Source: Metarhizium brunneum | Taxonomy: Eukaryota > Ascomycota > Sordariomycetes > Hypocreales > Clavicipitaceae | Direction: 5' to 3' | DNA: 64,000 bases | Assembly: GCF_013426205.1 (NCBI RefSeq) | Contig: NC_089424.1 | Coordinates: forward strand, 2,356,001-2,420,000 | In this document: piece after piece, positions 31,961-41,744 of the stretch | How the letters are laid out: each line of letters begins with the position of its first letter | Position numbering within the stretch: the stretch's first letter is position 1 | Program-made: the position numbers and the translations under genes | Notes under the pieces: model-generated | What the model saw: only the letters and a program-made list of their open reading frames with translations | The model's database searches: none | Told to the model about the DNA's origin: nothing

Positions 31961-33952
31961 ATGGAGGAGAACCAACCCACCAACTGGGACCTGGACACAG
32001 ATGAGATCGCATCCGTCACCTCAGAAGACTTGTATGAGAATCGACCAAACCGCTGGACGGGGCCTAAATCGACATGGAGGGAATTTACTAGGGAGGAGCG
32101 GCTGCTCTGGCGGTCCATGCAACAGCTTGTTGACAAAGATTTGGCGGTGCATTTGTACGATGCGTTTGCTTTGAAGAGACAAGGGAGGGACCAGGCCACA
32201 GCACAGAGCCTCACTGTCAAGACGGTATGTCGCATACACAATGTCGTTTTCAGGTGTGCAATTTTCTTGGGGAGCTACGACAAACGGCGTTTATGAAGCC
32301 AGGCTGATGGTTAGTAGAAAGATGTACAAGACATTGTCTGGGCGCCGCCAAAAGTATGGACGGCATGGCCACTGAAGGAGAAGCATATCTCCGCAGAAGG
32401 GCTCTTCCAAAAACAAAACGACGACGAAGAAAAGTTCACGTTGCGCAAGGTGGAGAATGGGATGCCCAGCACCGAGCTGCAGGATGAGCTTGCTGCGACC
32501 GTGTTGCGTCTGGCGAAGGAACGATATCGACGACGATCATGGCATCGCCCACTGCATCCATCCATTGAGAGCCCTTCCAGCCCGTTGCCATCTAAGTCAA
32601 TAGACCAGTCTGAGGATGAATTATCACTTCCATCTTCTCCTCCTCTATCAAATATGCCGGCAGGTAGTGAAGAGATGTCTCTTGACCATGGCGAGGATGA
32701 ATCCAGTAATGATGATGAAGATGAAGACCTGGAAAATGTCCACGTTGGGAATGAAGAAACATACGAACCAGCTATATCTTCAAATGACGACCTGTCGAAC
32801 CTTCTTCTCCGCCCTTGTGTCCGCCACATCCTCACACAGCTAGACTGCACCCTCACCATCCTCCACAACGCCCGCGTCGCCGGCTTAAACCACCTCTCCG
32901 AATCAGAGTCCTCTACGGAAGGGGAGTCTGAGGCGGGTACGCCACGGAAGAGAGGTAAAAGGGGCCGTCCAAGGCGTACACCCCAACCTGGGGAAGAGCT
33001 CTCATCTTCTGAGCAGCGGAATGTACAGGGCCCCAGACGTCGCGGCCGGCCGCGCAAGATTCACACACCGCGAGAAGGCGAGACGGAAGAGGAGATGTGG
33101 AATCGTGTAGCTAGGGAAGGGCACAGACGACTCCCCATCACTGCTGCAGATCGAGATGCTGCGTTCGAAGCGTGGGTAGAGGAAGGTTATCGCCGCGAGC
33201 GAGAGCAATCTCGTACAAGTGCACAGTCTGAAGAGCATGTCGCTCAAGCCATCACTGGTGAAACGAAATTCGAGAGAAAGCTAGGCAAATGGGGTCTGAG
33301 AGACTGGAGCGACATCGTTGGAGCTGCTGCTCTGGCTGGATTCTCTGATGCCGTCATATCACGCACTACCAAGCGATGTGCCGACCTTTTTGGTGAAGGT
33401 ATGGTTATTAGACGTCTAGACGAGGTTCCTTCTACGCGAGCCCCAGCATTCACCAGTAGAGAGTACCGCCCTTCAAATATTCAACTTCCGTCGTCTCCCG
33501 CTGAATCCGAGTCCGAGCCTTCAGCAACACTCCTACAACGCCGTACTACGTCCCGGCGGGCATCTGCCGCTCGATCTTCCACAGCCTCCTCGCCTGCAAC
33601 TCCTAGTGGTCGGTCTCTTTCACGATCCGGTTCCCGCTCATGTTCTCGCTCCTCCGCAGGATTTCAATTCTGCCCGGTTCCAACGTGTGATCGTGCAAGC
33701 AGGGGATTTTCAAGACGAGCCAATCTGCGGCGTCACATGACCCTTGTTCATCCGGGCCACACATCAGAAGAAAACGACTCGGACGACGAGGTTGTAGGTG
33801 GTGTGCATGTTGATGGATTTTTGAAGACATTTTATCCCCAAAGAGGGTGGAGAGGCGAGGATGTGCTTGCGAGAAAGAGGAAGAGGTATTACAGGGGGAG
33901 GAGTCTGAGTGTGAATGAAGGGGACGACGAGGGGGCCAGCGATGAGCCGTGA
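31961..33952 (+). CDS. Rrn9-domain RNA polymerase I factor-like protein with C2H2 finger
   Basis: This protein is probably related to Rrn9, a subunit of the upstream activating factor that recruits RNA polymerase I to rDNA. Exons are 31961-32224 and 32318-33952, separated by a 93-nt intron; the product is about 632 residues. The Rrn9-like region spans the splice. It shows PNRWTGPKSTWREFTREER, then VWAPPKVWTAWPL, then TELQDELAATVLRLAKERYR. After an acidic Ser-rich linker come AT-hook-like GRPRR and RRRGRPRK blocks. A second conserved-looking block (KWGLRDWSDIVGAAALAGFS) follows, and near residue 539 there is a C2H2-type finger, C-x4-C-x15-H-x4-H. The domain call rests on the WTAWPL pattern and is from memory. 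The acceptor TAG|AAA was chosen because the earlier AG would give an immediate stop. Confidence 0.65.
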
Positions 33953-34174
33953 GTTGAGGTTCATCTAATTGTGGAGAGGCAAGGCGATGAGAAATTAAAT
34001 TATTTGAGACCTAGCCACTCGGCACTTTTATTTTAATCGATTTGATTGCAATGTCTACTCAAAGGATATGATGGACAGGCTTAACGACGATCCCAAAGAA
34101 CCACCTTGTATTGCGATTTCGAGACTTGACAGGCAAAACGGACTGAATTCTCTTATCTCTTCATAGTGTACCAG
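33953..34174. terminator. Convergent 3' region
   Basis: These 222 AT-rich bases separate the convergent stops of the Rrn9-like gene and the enoyl-CoA hydratase gene. They probably contain both polyadenylation sites. Confidence 0.5.
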
Positions 34175-35077
34175 CTATAGTTTAGCAGGCGGCTTGACAT
34201 CAACGGGCGTCCACCACGGATAATGCGGCAAACCATCCTCCATGGTGCCCTTAAAGTCAGGCTGCCTCTTCTGCATGAAGCTTTCAACACCCTCTTTGGC
34301 ATCCTTGCCCCTAAACAACCCGTGAAACAACCTGCTCTCCAGCAGATGCGCTTCCTCTGGGGAGCTTGTCGTTCTGTAAATCATATCCTTCATCACCCTC
34401 GACGAGACATTGCTCACATTCACGCTGATATCCTCGGCGATCTTCAACGCCGTGGGAAAAACCTCCTCGGGGGGGACAACCTCACTGAACAGTCCGTCGA
34501 AGAGCTTATGGTTGGCTGGGTAGACGGCACCTGTAGTTGTCAAATGCAGCGCCTTGGACGTCCCAATCAGTCTCGGCAGGAAGAAGCTGCTGCAGGCTTC
34601 GAGACAGAAGCCCCTTCTGCCAAAGACGAAACCGATCCTGGCTTCGGAACTAGCAATGCGGATGTTGGCGGGGAGGGTCATGGTGATGCCGACGCCGACG
34701 GCGTGGCCGTTGATGGCCGCGATGACGGGCTTGTTGCATCTGTACATGGCGACGGAGATGCGGCCGCCTCCGTCACGGTGAAGCTCAGCGGTGGTCGAGA
34801 CGCCCTGAGGCGAGGAGAAGTCCATTCCGGCGCAAAACATCTTGTTTTGAGTGTCGGAGGAGGTGAGGATGATGGCTTTGACACGGGGGTCGAGGGAGAG
34901 GGTGTTGAAGACGGTGACGAGATTGTCGGCCATGATGTCTGTGAAGCCATTGCGGTGCGACGGACGGTGGAGTTTGACGATGATGATTGGGGTTGGAGAG
35001 GGCGAGGATGGCGGGTGATGGGAGATGAGGAGGGTTGGGAAGCTGAGCTTTTCGTAGGATTCTGGTAGTGATGCCAT
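34175..35077 (-). CDS. Peroxisomal enoyl-CoA hydratase/isomerase family protein
   Basis: This intronless crotonase-fold protein of about 300 residues probably acts in fatty-acid beta-oxidation as an enoyl-CoA hydratase or delta3,delta2-enoyl-CoA isomerase. Crotonase features include the oxyanion-hole segment FCAGMDFSSPQ, the NGHAVGVGITMTLPANIRIA block, and FVFGRRGFCLEACSSFFLPR with a conserved Glu. The protein ends in AKL, a canonical C-terminal peroxisomal targeting signal (PTS1). I prefer the ATG at 35075-35077 (MASLPESYEKL). An in-frame ATG 81 bases upstream would add an atypical Pro/Thr-rich leader. Isomerase cannot be separated from hydratase by eye. A full-length antisense ORF on the plus strand is judged an artefact. 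Confidence 0.85.
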   Translation of the reverse strand: MASLPESYEKLSFPTLLISHHPPSSPSPTPIIIVKLHRPSHRNGFTDIMADNLVTVFNTLSLDPRVKAIILTSSDTQNKMFCAGMDFSSPQGVSTTAELHRDGGGRISVAMYRCNKPVIAAINGHAVGVGITMTLPANIRIASSEARIGFVFGRRGFCLEACSSFFLPRLIGTSKALHLTTTGAVYPANHKLFDGLFSEVVPPEEVFPTALKIAEDISVNVSNVSSRVMKDMIYRTTSSPEEAHLLESRLFHGLFRGKDAKEGVESFMQKRQPDFKGTMEDGLPHYPWWTPVDVKPPAKL

Positions 35078-35878
35078 TTTTGGGGTGTGATTTGGAGACG
35101 GGAGTTTTGGAGTTGACAGTGTGGGATTTGTGTGAAAGAGTATGAAGTTTGGAAGCAATCTATCAGGATCGTCGGCGGCGGGGAATATGGTGTTAGTGTG
35201 TATTTAATATACGTGTGGTAAGGGCAGTCAAAGCCTTGGTCGAGATAAGTTAATGTTTGGCGGTGGTTTATATCCGGGTTTCAACAGCCGGGTACCGAGG
35301 TTCATTTTGTGGAGGCCGTTATCACGCAGCATGTAGGGAGTAAACACACATGTCGGAAATACGTGCCGTGGCCATGCCCTTTTTTTGTGTGACACCATAA
35401 TCATACTTATAGTTAACACGAAGAGGATTGTTTGTTCAAAGCCGTTTTCGACATGTTGAATATGCCACAAGACAAATACTGGACGATGGAGGTGCAACAT
35501 TGAATCTCCGAATGGACATCCGGGGTAACTGAGGGTGCCATGTTTGCGGAGGAAGTTGCGGAGCAGAACCTCGTGCCAGATGTGGGCCCTCCGCTGGACT
35601 CCTTCCCTGGCAGCCTGGTCAGCTGGCTGTGCCTGGCAGAAGCTCTGCCCTCTTTGCCCTTGACAGGTGGCGATGACTAAGCAAGCCTTCATCCTTCAAC
35701 ACGATTGGAACGACGAACCCACCAACACATTCACATCCCTGCCCATCACCACGCAACAGCTCCAGCTCAGCTCCACTGCAGCGTGTTACCCGCTCACTTG
35801 CTCGCCCAGCTAGCTGCCCGTGTTCGTCCCTGCGATGCCCAGGCGTGAAGTCATGTCACGGCTGCTCTTGTCCATAAT
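35078..35878. promoter_or_regulatory. Divergent promoter, hydratase/isomerase and Clr5 gene
   Basis: These 801 bases separate divergent start codons. The last 200 bases before 35879 are C-rich (CACC, CAGCTCCAGC), like a leader. They contain an upstream ATG at 35835 whose 44-residue frame overlaps the Clr5 start. The 154-codon minus-strand ORF at 35228-35692 has no family signature and looks random. Confidence 0.5.
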
Positions 35879-38120
35879 ATGGTATATGACTGGGACGCGC
35901 ATCAGCAGACATGTTATCGGCTGTATATCGACGAGGGCAGGTCCCTTGAGGACATTATGGACCATATGAAGACTGTTCACAAGTTCACACCGAGGTGAGT
36001 CACTCACACATGGCACCATGACACCACAGCACCACGGTCCTATCGTACCGCTGGCGCCCGCTGGGATTCTATTCTACTGGCTGCCAAGTGCGTCTGCACA
36101 CACATACAATACTATTACCAATTTGCCCGCACTATCCGGCCATGGTGTGAATGGGGTAGACGCATCCTGATCCAGCTTGGCCGGCTCCACGCTCACAACA
36201 TGCTTGGTGGGCTTAGTGTATTGTTGCTGTTGAACTGCTCCCCATCCCGCTTACTCTGTCCTGTTGTACGGTGAACTGCAACTTACACAGTTTTCTAGCA
36301 AGCGAGCATTCCAGACGCAATTCCGCCGTTGGAACTTTCCGCCAAAGCAACGGCCCGCGTATAAGAATGACCGTTTGGTAAGCCGCATCAAGGAGCTCTG
36401 GGAAAGAAACTTGGCCCAGAGGGAAATGCTGCGGATTTTGAACGAGGAAGATGGCTTTGACATCAAGCCTAGGGAACTTGTCAGAGTACGAACTCGGAAC
36501 CGGTGGCTATTGAGAGTACCCAACGGCGACAAAGGCAAAGCCCCTTTTGGGGATGACGGCGACCAGACAGAGGGAGAAGAGTTGCGCAGCTCGTCTGTAC
36601 CCATGACGGATCGAAGCTCGCCCGCACCTCCTAGGAATGTTTTGTCTGTCACTGGTTCTGATACCCAGCAGGATTCGGACCGTGACAGGCATGCGTCTGC
36701 GAGGAGCTCAAGAAGGAAACGGCGGAGAGCAAGGCAATCTGCCACTGGGAGTGAACCTGGCTCACTAAATCGCTTTCCTTCGGAGATGACGCTTGACGAG
36801 GCTCGAGACATTCTGGACCTAGATGTGTCCATATACCGTGCTCTGAGAACACAATTTCAACAAATATGCCAAGAGGAGAAGATTTCCAAGAAAACGACGG
36901 CTGGTGCTGAGAAATGGGAAGCAGCCAAAGGCCAACTAGTTCGTCAAATGCCCCAGGTCTATAGCTTACTTTGGTCGAATAAAGAGAACCCTGAGGACCG
37001 ACAGCTTGCTCTAGATGTCATATGTACGGATGTTACCAAGCGAATGCGAACTATGGAAACGAGGATGACTCTCGCAGAGGCGAAAAACGTTCTCGGTATT
37101 AATCCAGAAGAGTCGCGCGATATGCGGACGGCTTTTTACCAAGTGCTTGCTGATTCTGGCTTTACATGCAAATCAGATGCCACACCGCAACAGTGGGAAG
37201 ACTTGAAGAGGAGGTGGGGAGATAAGTCAGCATTGGTAGAGCGGATAATGATAAGTATAAGGACAAACGGTGACGAAAAGCAGGAGCAGGCTCGTGCTTT
37301 AGAAGTCCTAGCTAAAGATATCATGAAGAGGTTACGAGATGAAAGGGGCCGCAAAGACATGAGGAAGCATCACCGCCAGCACTTGCCAATCAGTTCAACC
37401 GGGTCGTCGCAGGCTGAACAAGCGTCAAAAACCTCCAAGACTGGACATTCGCGTAGTTCTCCGTCAAACGACCCGGTGGATCTGGCGGAGGGCATGGCAA
37501 ATGCTAACTTTGATACCATGTCGGAAGTATCCCACACTTCGCACATGGCATTTAGCCCTGCAAGCAGCAGTATTGGCGGGCATTTGCCGATATCCCTGCA
37601 ATCACAGACATCTAATCTTTCAGATTCCCAAGATGGATTACCTCAGCCGTCCCGAGTGCTTGGGTCATCGCCGATGCCGCCAGGAATAGGACTTGAACCA
37701 CAGATGAGCTCATCGTTGCTGCTCGAGCCCAGCACTCAAGCCGCTTTCATGAACCAATCTTACGTACAGCCGCAATTTGCACCGCCGGCTACGTCTGCAC
37801 CGGTTTTTCCACAGGTGCAGCCTCCATCTATAGCATGTGCTATTTTTCTACGCCTTCACCCGTCATCATCAAGCTACATTTCCAACTCAAATCTCTGGAT
37901 AGCCACACTCACTTCGCACTCCGTACAGGAACTCCGACAAGTGGCTGTAGCTAAATTCCCAGGGACGGCATGCCTCCGCGTGGAAGGCGTGCTAAAGGAT
38001 GGCAAGGGCGGTGAATTACCACTTCAGATCGAACAGGATCAAGAACTAAGCGCGTACTTGGCGCACTTGCAAGGCACGGCGCCAACGTTCAATGTGCAGC
38101 TAGTGTGGGAGACATCTTGA
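35879..38120 (+). CDS. Clr5-domain protein with a duplicated internal module
   Basis: Two exons, 35879-35994 and 36299-38120, give about 645 residues. The N-terminal 55 residues form a Clr5-type DNA-binding-like domain. It reads WDAHQQTCYRLYIDEGRSLE in exon 1 and SKRAFQTQFRRWNFPPKQ in exon 2, with the domain continuing exactly across the splice. Two related segments of about 93 residues follow, starting TLDEARDILDLDVSIYRALR (residue 203) and TLAEAKNVLGINPEESRDMR (residue 296). Each is followed by W-[EA]-x-[AL]-K and a KRxR-type basic end. The C-terminal part is Ser/Pro/Gln-rich, then a short folded-looking end. Clr5 in fission yeast acts in heterochromatic silencing, and the domain is expanded in filamentous fungi with mostly unknown roles. 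The 304-nt intron is unusually long for this window. Confidence 0.75.
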
Positions 38121-38989
38121 AAATGGGTGTTCGAGAAGACAACCAGCCTCGGCTGATGATGATGCTATCTAATTTTAGCGATTTCGTTTGGCGTATACTG
38201 TTTGGCGATTCAGGTTTCGTCTTCTTTAGAATGGTGTTTGGGAGTCCAGTCCGCAACCGCGACGGGCATGGCTATTAATTTTATTGGACATATTTATATG
38301 TGTAACGAATTCAAACGAAAGAATCGAGTATCTACCTCCGTGGCTTAGACATGGTTTTGGTTCTGCATGGAATTCAGTAGATGACGGAGCCTTGCACAAT
38401 ACTGAGAAGGCTCAAGGTCAAAGAACAAGTATCGAGTGTAAAAGAGACCAGCCAAGGATTTTTGGCCAACCGCGTGCAGACATTGGGCAGGGCGGTCCTC
38501 GGCTTGCCCAGTACTTACTCATATGTATGTTCATCTACGTGCACGTACATTTATGCATGTGCACGCAGCGAGGGCAGTAATAGCTAGGAGAATATGCCGT
38601 CTCAAGCGGCGACAACTGCCAGCCAATTGTAGTGGTAAATCTCCCGACAGCGTACCAGACACTTGTGATGTAAATCTTGACGCTGTGGCCATGCACCTCA
38701 TTCGGCAATGTCGACCCCATGACAACCCGCGGTGCGGATGGAACGTCAAGATTGGGTGCGGAACATCTTGGACATCTGAAGTGTGGGGAGCGCCACTAGC
38801 GGCCAGACAAATTTCCGGTGAGCTCCAAAGCTTTGGTGGTCGAAGTCCATTGAAATAGAACTCTCAACCACCAAGCGCTCAAAAACACTGTGTTCCCGAG
38901 GCGACAACCGTGGCCGTAGACGGAGGGCGCAGCTAGTTTCGTGGGTGTCTTAGGCATTGCGAAGACAGCGGTGCTGGAGACATTCTGCA
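38121..38989. other. Intergenic, 5' flank of DLD1
   Basis: These 869 bases contain the 3' UTR of the Clr5 gene and the DLD1 promoter. A run of alternating purine/pyrimidine words (ATATGTATG...GTGCACGTACATTTATGCATGTGC) lies at about 38520-38560 and resembles the GTATGTACATAC family. The ORFs here overlap in antisense and look random. Confidence 0.5.
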
Positions 38990-41108
38990 ATGGCGCAACT
39001 ACGACTCCGGGCGATGCCCTCGACGACGACCCTGCGGAGCTATGCCTTTGGTAGGCTGTTGGCGGTTCACATCCCACGAGGGCTCGCTCCGCATGCTATG
39101 AGACGATGCTATTCAACAGACATTGAACCCGAAAAGCCTAAGCCTCCAAGGCAAGGGAATGAGATGAAGCTGGGGAGGTCGTTCCAGGGCCAGGTAATGG
39201 GAAGCATTGGAGCACGATTGAGACGCGAGCGAGAGCAGAGAGAGCAGTATGAACGATGGAGAAACATGAAAGACCCCTCAAGGAACTGGATGATTACCTT
39301 CTGTGAGTGGTGGCGGGATAAGTTGGAACGCGACGATGAGCCTCTGGTCTTTGGCATGGCAGATTGAACTAACCCTATCCAGTGTTCCTTTCTAGTATAG
39401 GTATCGCATATTACATGGGCACATTCTGGCCTCGCGAAGCCGAACCCACCTCGACCCTCCCGCTTTCCAAGGTCCAAGACCCCAGGCATAATACGAAGCT
39501 CGAAAACATGCAGGCCGCCTGGGCAGACTTTGTCAAGATTGTTGGCAAGGAGCATGTCAGTACTCTCGAGACGGACATCGAGCACCACGCCTCCTCCGCA
39601 TGGTCTACCCACCAACCAAAGCCGGACGAGAAACCCTTTTGTGTGGTGTATCCTAGCAGCACCGAGGAGGTTTCAGAGATAATGAAGGTCTGCCACCAGC
39701 GACGCATTCCCGTTGTCGGCTACAGCGGCGGCACGAGCTTGGAGGGCCACTACACGCAGACAAGAAGGGGCATCTCCATCAACTTTGGCAGAATGAACAA
39801 GGTCCTTGCACTCCATAGGGATGACTTGGATGTGGTTGTTCAACCAGCCGTTGGATGGGAGTCATTGAATGACGATCTCGCCAAGGATAACCTTTTCTTT
39901 CCGCCTGATCCGGGCCCAGGCGCCATGATTGGCGGCATGGTTGGCACTGGATGCAGCGGTACAAATGCTTACAGATACGGCACGATGCGCGAGTGGGTGC
40001 TCAGTCTAACTGTCGTCATGGCCGATGGCACCATTATCAAGACTAGACAACGGCCGCGAAAAAGCTCCGCGGGCTACGACCTTACCAAGTTATTCATCGG
40101 ATCTGAGGGCACTCTTGGTCTTATCACCGAAGCTACGCTCAAGGTCGCCGTGAAGCCGGCGTCTACCAACGTGGCTGTCTGCACTTTCCCATCCATCCAC
40201 GACGCTGCTACCTGTGTCAGCAAGGTTGTTGGTGCGGGTGTTCCGATCGCTGCTGTTGAGATCCTAGACGACAACCAGATGAAGTTTATCAACTCTGCCG
40301 GTATGACGTCGCGTTCGTGGACCGAGGCTCCCACGCTGTTCTTCAAATTTTCAGGCACCCCAGCTGGCGTGAAGGAGCAAATTTCTCAAGTTCAGAGCTT
40401 GGCTAGACAGGCTGGCAGCAAGACATTTGAGTTTGCCAGAAGCCAAGAGGAGCAGGATGAGCTGTGGAGTGCCCGAAAGGAAGCCCTCTGGAGCACCATG
40501 TCTGTGATGAAAGAAGGTGACAGAGTCTGGACTGGGGATGTTGCCGTGCCTATGAGCCGGCTGCCGCAGCTGATTGAGGAGACAAAGGAGAATATCCGTA
40601 AGAGTGGTCTGACGGCCTCGATTGTCGGACACGTCGGCGATGGAAACTTCCACAGTGAGTGCGCGCCTGGTTGAAAAATTTTGCGAGTTGCCGTGCTGAC
40701 TGGGACCCCAAGCAATCCTGACGTACAGCGAGCCTCAGCGAAGCAAGGCCGAGGCGGTTGTCCACAAGATGGTCAAGCGTGCCATTGAGATGGAAGGAAC
40801 TGTGACTGTAAGTCTAAAAGCATGCGGTATTGCCAGTGACAGTGATGCTAATGGAATGATTTTGTTTTTCTCCGGCAGGGTGAACATGGCGTTGGGTTGG
40901 TTAAGAGAGATTACCTCCCACATGAGCTTGGCGAGTCGACAGTCGATGCTATGAGACAGGCACGTACATATAGTCCTGTATGCATATGGTATTTTTGCTA
41001 ACTTTGCGTCTATAGATCAAGAAGGCGTTTGACCCCCTGTGCTTGCTGAACTGCGACAAGATTGTTCGCATGCAGAGGCCCAAAAAGGGAGAGGTTGAGG
41101 AGTGGTGA
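38990..41108 (+). CDS. DLD1: D-lactate dehydrogenase (cytochrome), mitochondrial
   Basis: This FAD enzyme oxidises D-lactate to pyruvate and passes electrons to cytochrome c. Five exons give about 617 residues: 38990-39302, 39383-40654, 40713-40807, 40879-40959 and 41016-41108. The N-terminus is Arg/Ser/Thr-rich (presequence), followed by a single membrane helix at the exon 1-2 junction (LFLSSIGIAYYMGTFW), as expected for an inner-membrane protein. The FAD-binding type 4 domain shows YPSSTEEVSEIMK, PVVGYSGGTSLEGHY and GGMVGTGCSGTNAYRYGTMR. The C-terminal oxidase domain shows GHVGDGNFHT and GEHGVGLVKRDYL, both rebuilt by splicing. The last intron begins GC instead of GT; reading through it would hit a stop before the conserved AFDPLCLLNCDKIVRMQ end. 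Confidence 0.92.
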
Positions 41109-41744
41109 GAGGCACAAGGTTGCCCTTTGTACAAATAGTCTATGCCGTGTTTTCTTGCAAATTCGGGCGAGGGGTACTAACGCTCTTGTACCATTCCTGG
41201 ACTCGACTTGAGGTGTTTGTATACAGCGTTGTTGAGTGTTGAGTGGGCATTTTACAAACAATGATGACCACGTTTGAGATATATTGGACATACATGCCGG
41301 CTGCTTAGTCAGCTCTGGAGAGATGCCCACTGCCGCCGACCTTGGTTCGCAGGGTGGATACCTAACTGCCACATGCAGTCAAGAACCTGGTGCCCCGCGT
41401 CATGCTTAGGTGCCCCTCCACTCCCCATAGCGCATCACATGGCACCTTCAGGCCATTCAGGCCGCACCAACGCCTCCAGCTCCGGCTCGTGACTTGGACC
41501 CGCGACTTGCTGATGCTCTGACTATACTCATCTCTTCGTAAACTCATCGATTTCGGACTGTCCTCACAATCACCTTTGCCTCATCTCAAAATCGACGCCG
41601 GGACTGGAGTTGCTCTGCGACGTTCCCTTTGCTGTCTGCCCTCCTTCCATCACCAACCCGATACCAATCCAATCTTGCTCCCACTGCTCGCGTAAGCTTC
41701 CTCCACGCCCCAGGGAGGCTTTGCTTCCTTGTTAAGCACACGGG
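41109..41744. other. Intergenic, DLD1 3' region and PHAF1-like promoter
   Basis: These 636 bases carry no gene. The last 200 bases are strongly C/T-rich (CCTTTGCTGTCTGCCCTCCTTCC), as in a fungal leader. ORFs are short and overlapping. Confidence 0.5.

Noticed and set aside
34223..35068. 281-codon plus-strand ORF
   Set aside because: It lies fully antisense to the hydratase/isomerase gene and reads Gly/Asp/Val-rich, which is what GC-biased third positions give on the opposite strand.
35228..35692. 154-codon minus-strand ORF between divergent genes
   Set aside because: There is no recognisable motif, and its position between two divergent promoters makes leader or promoter DNA more likely.
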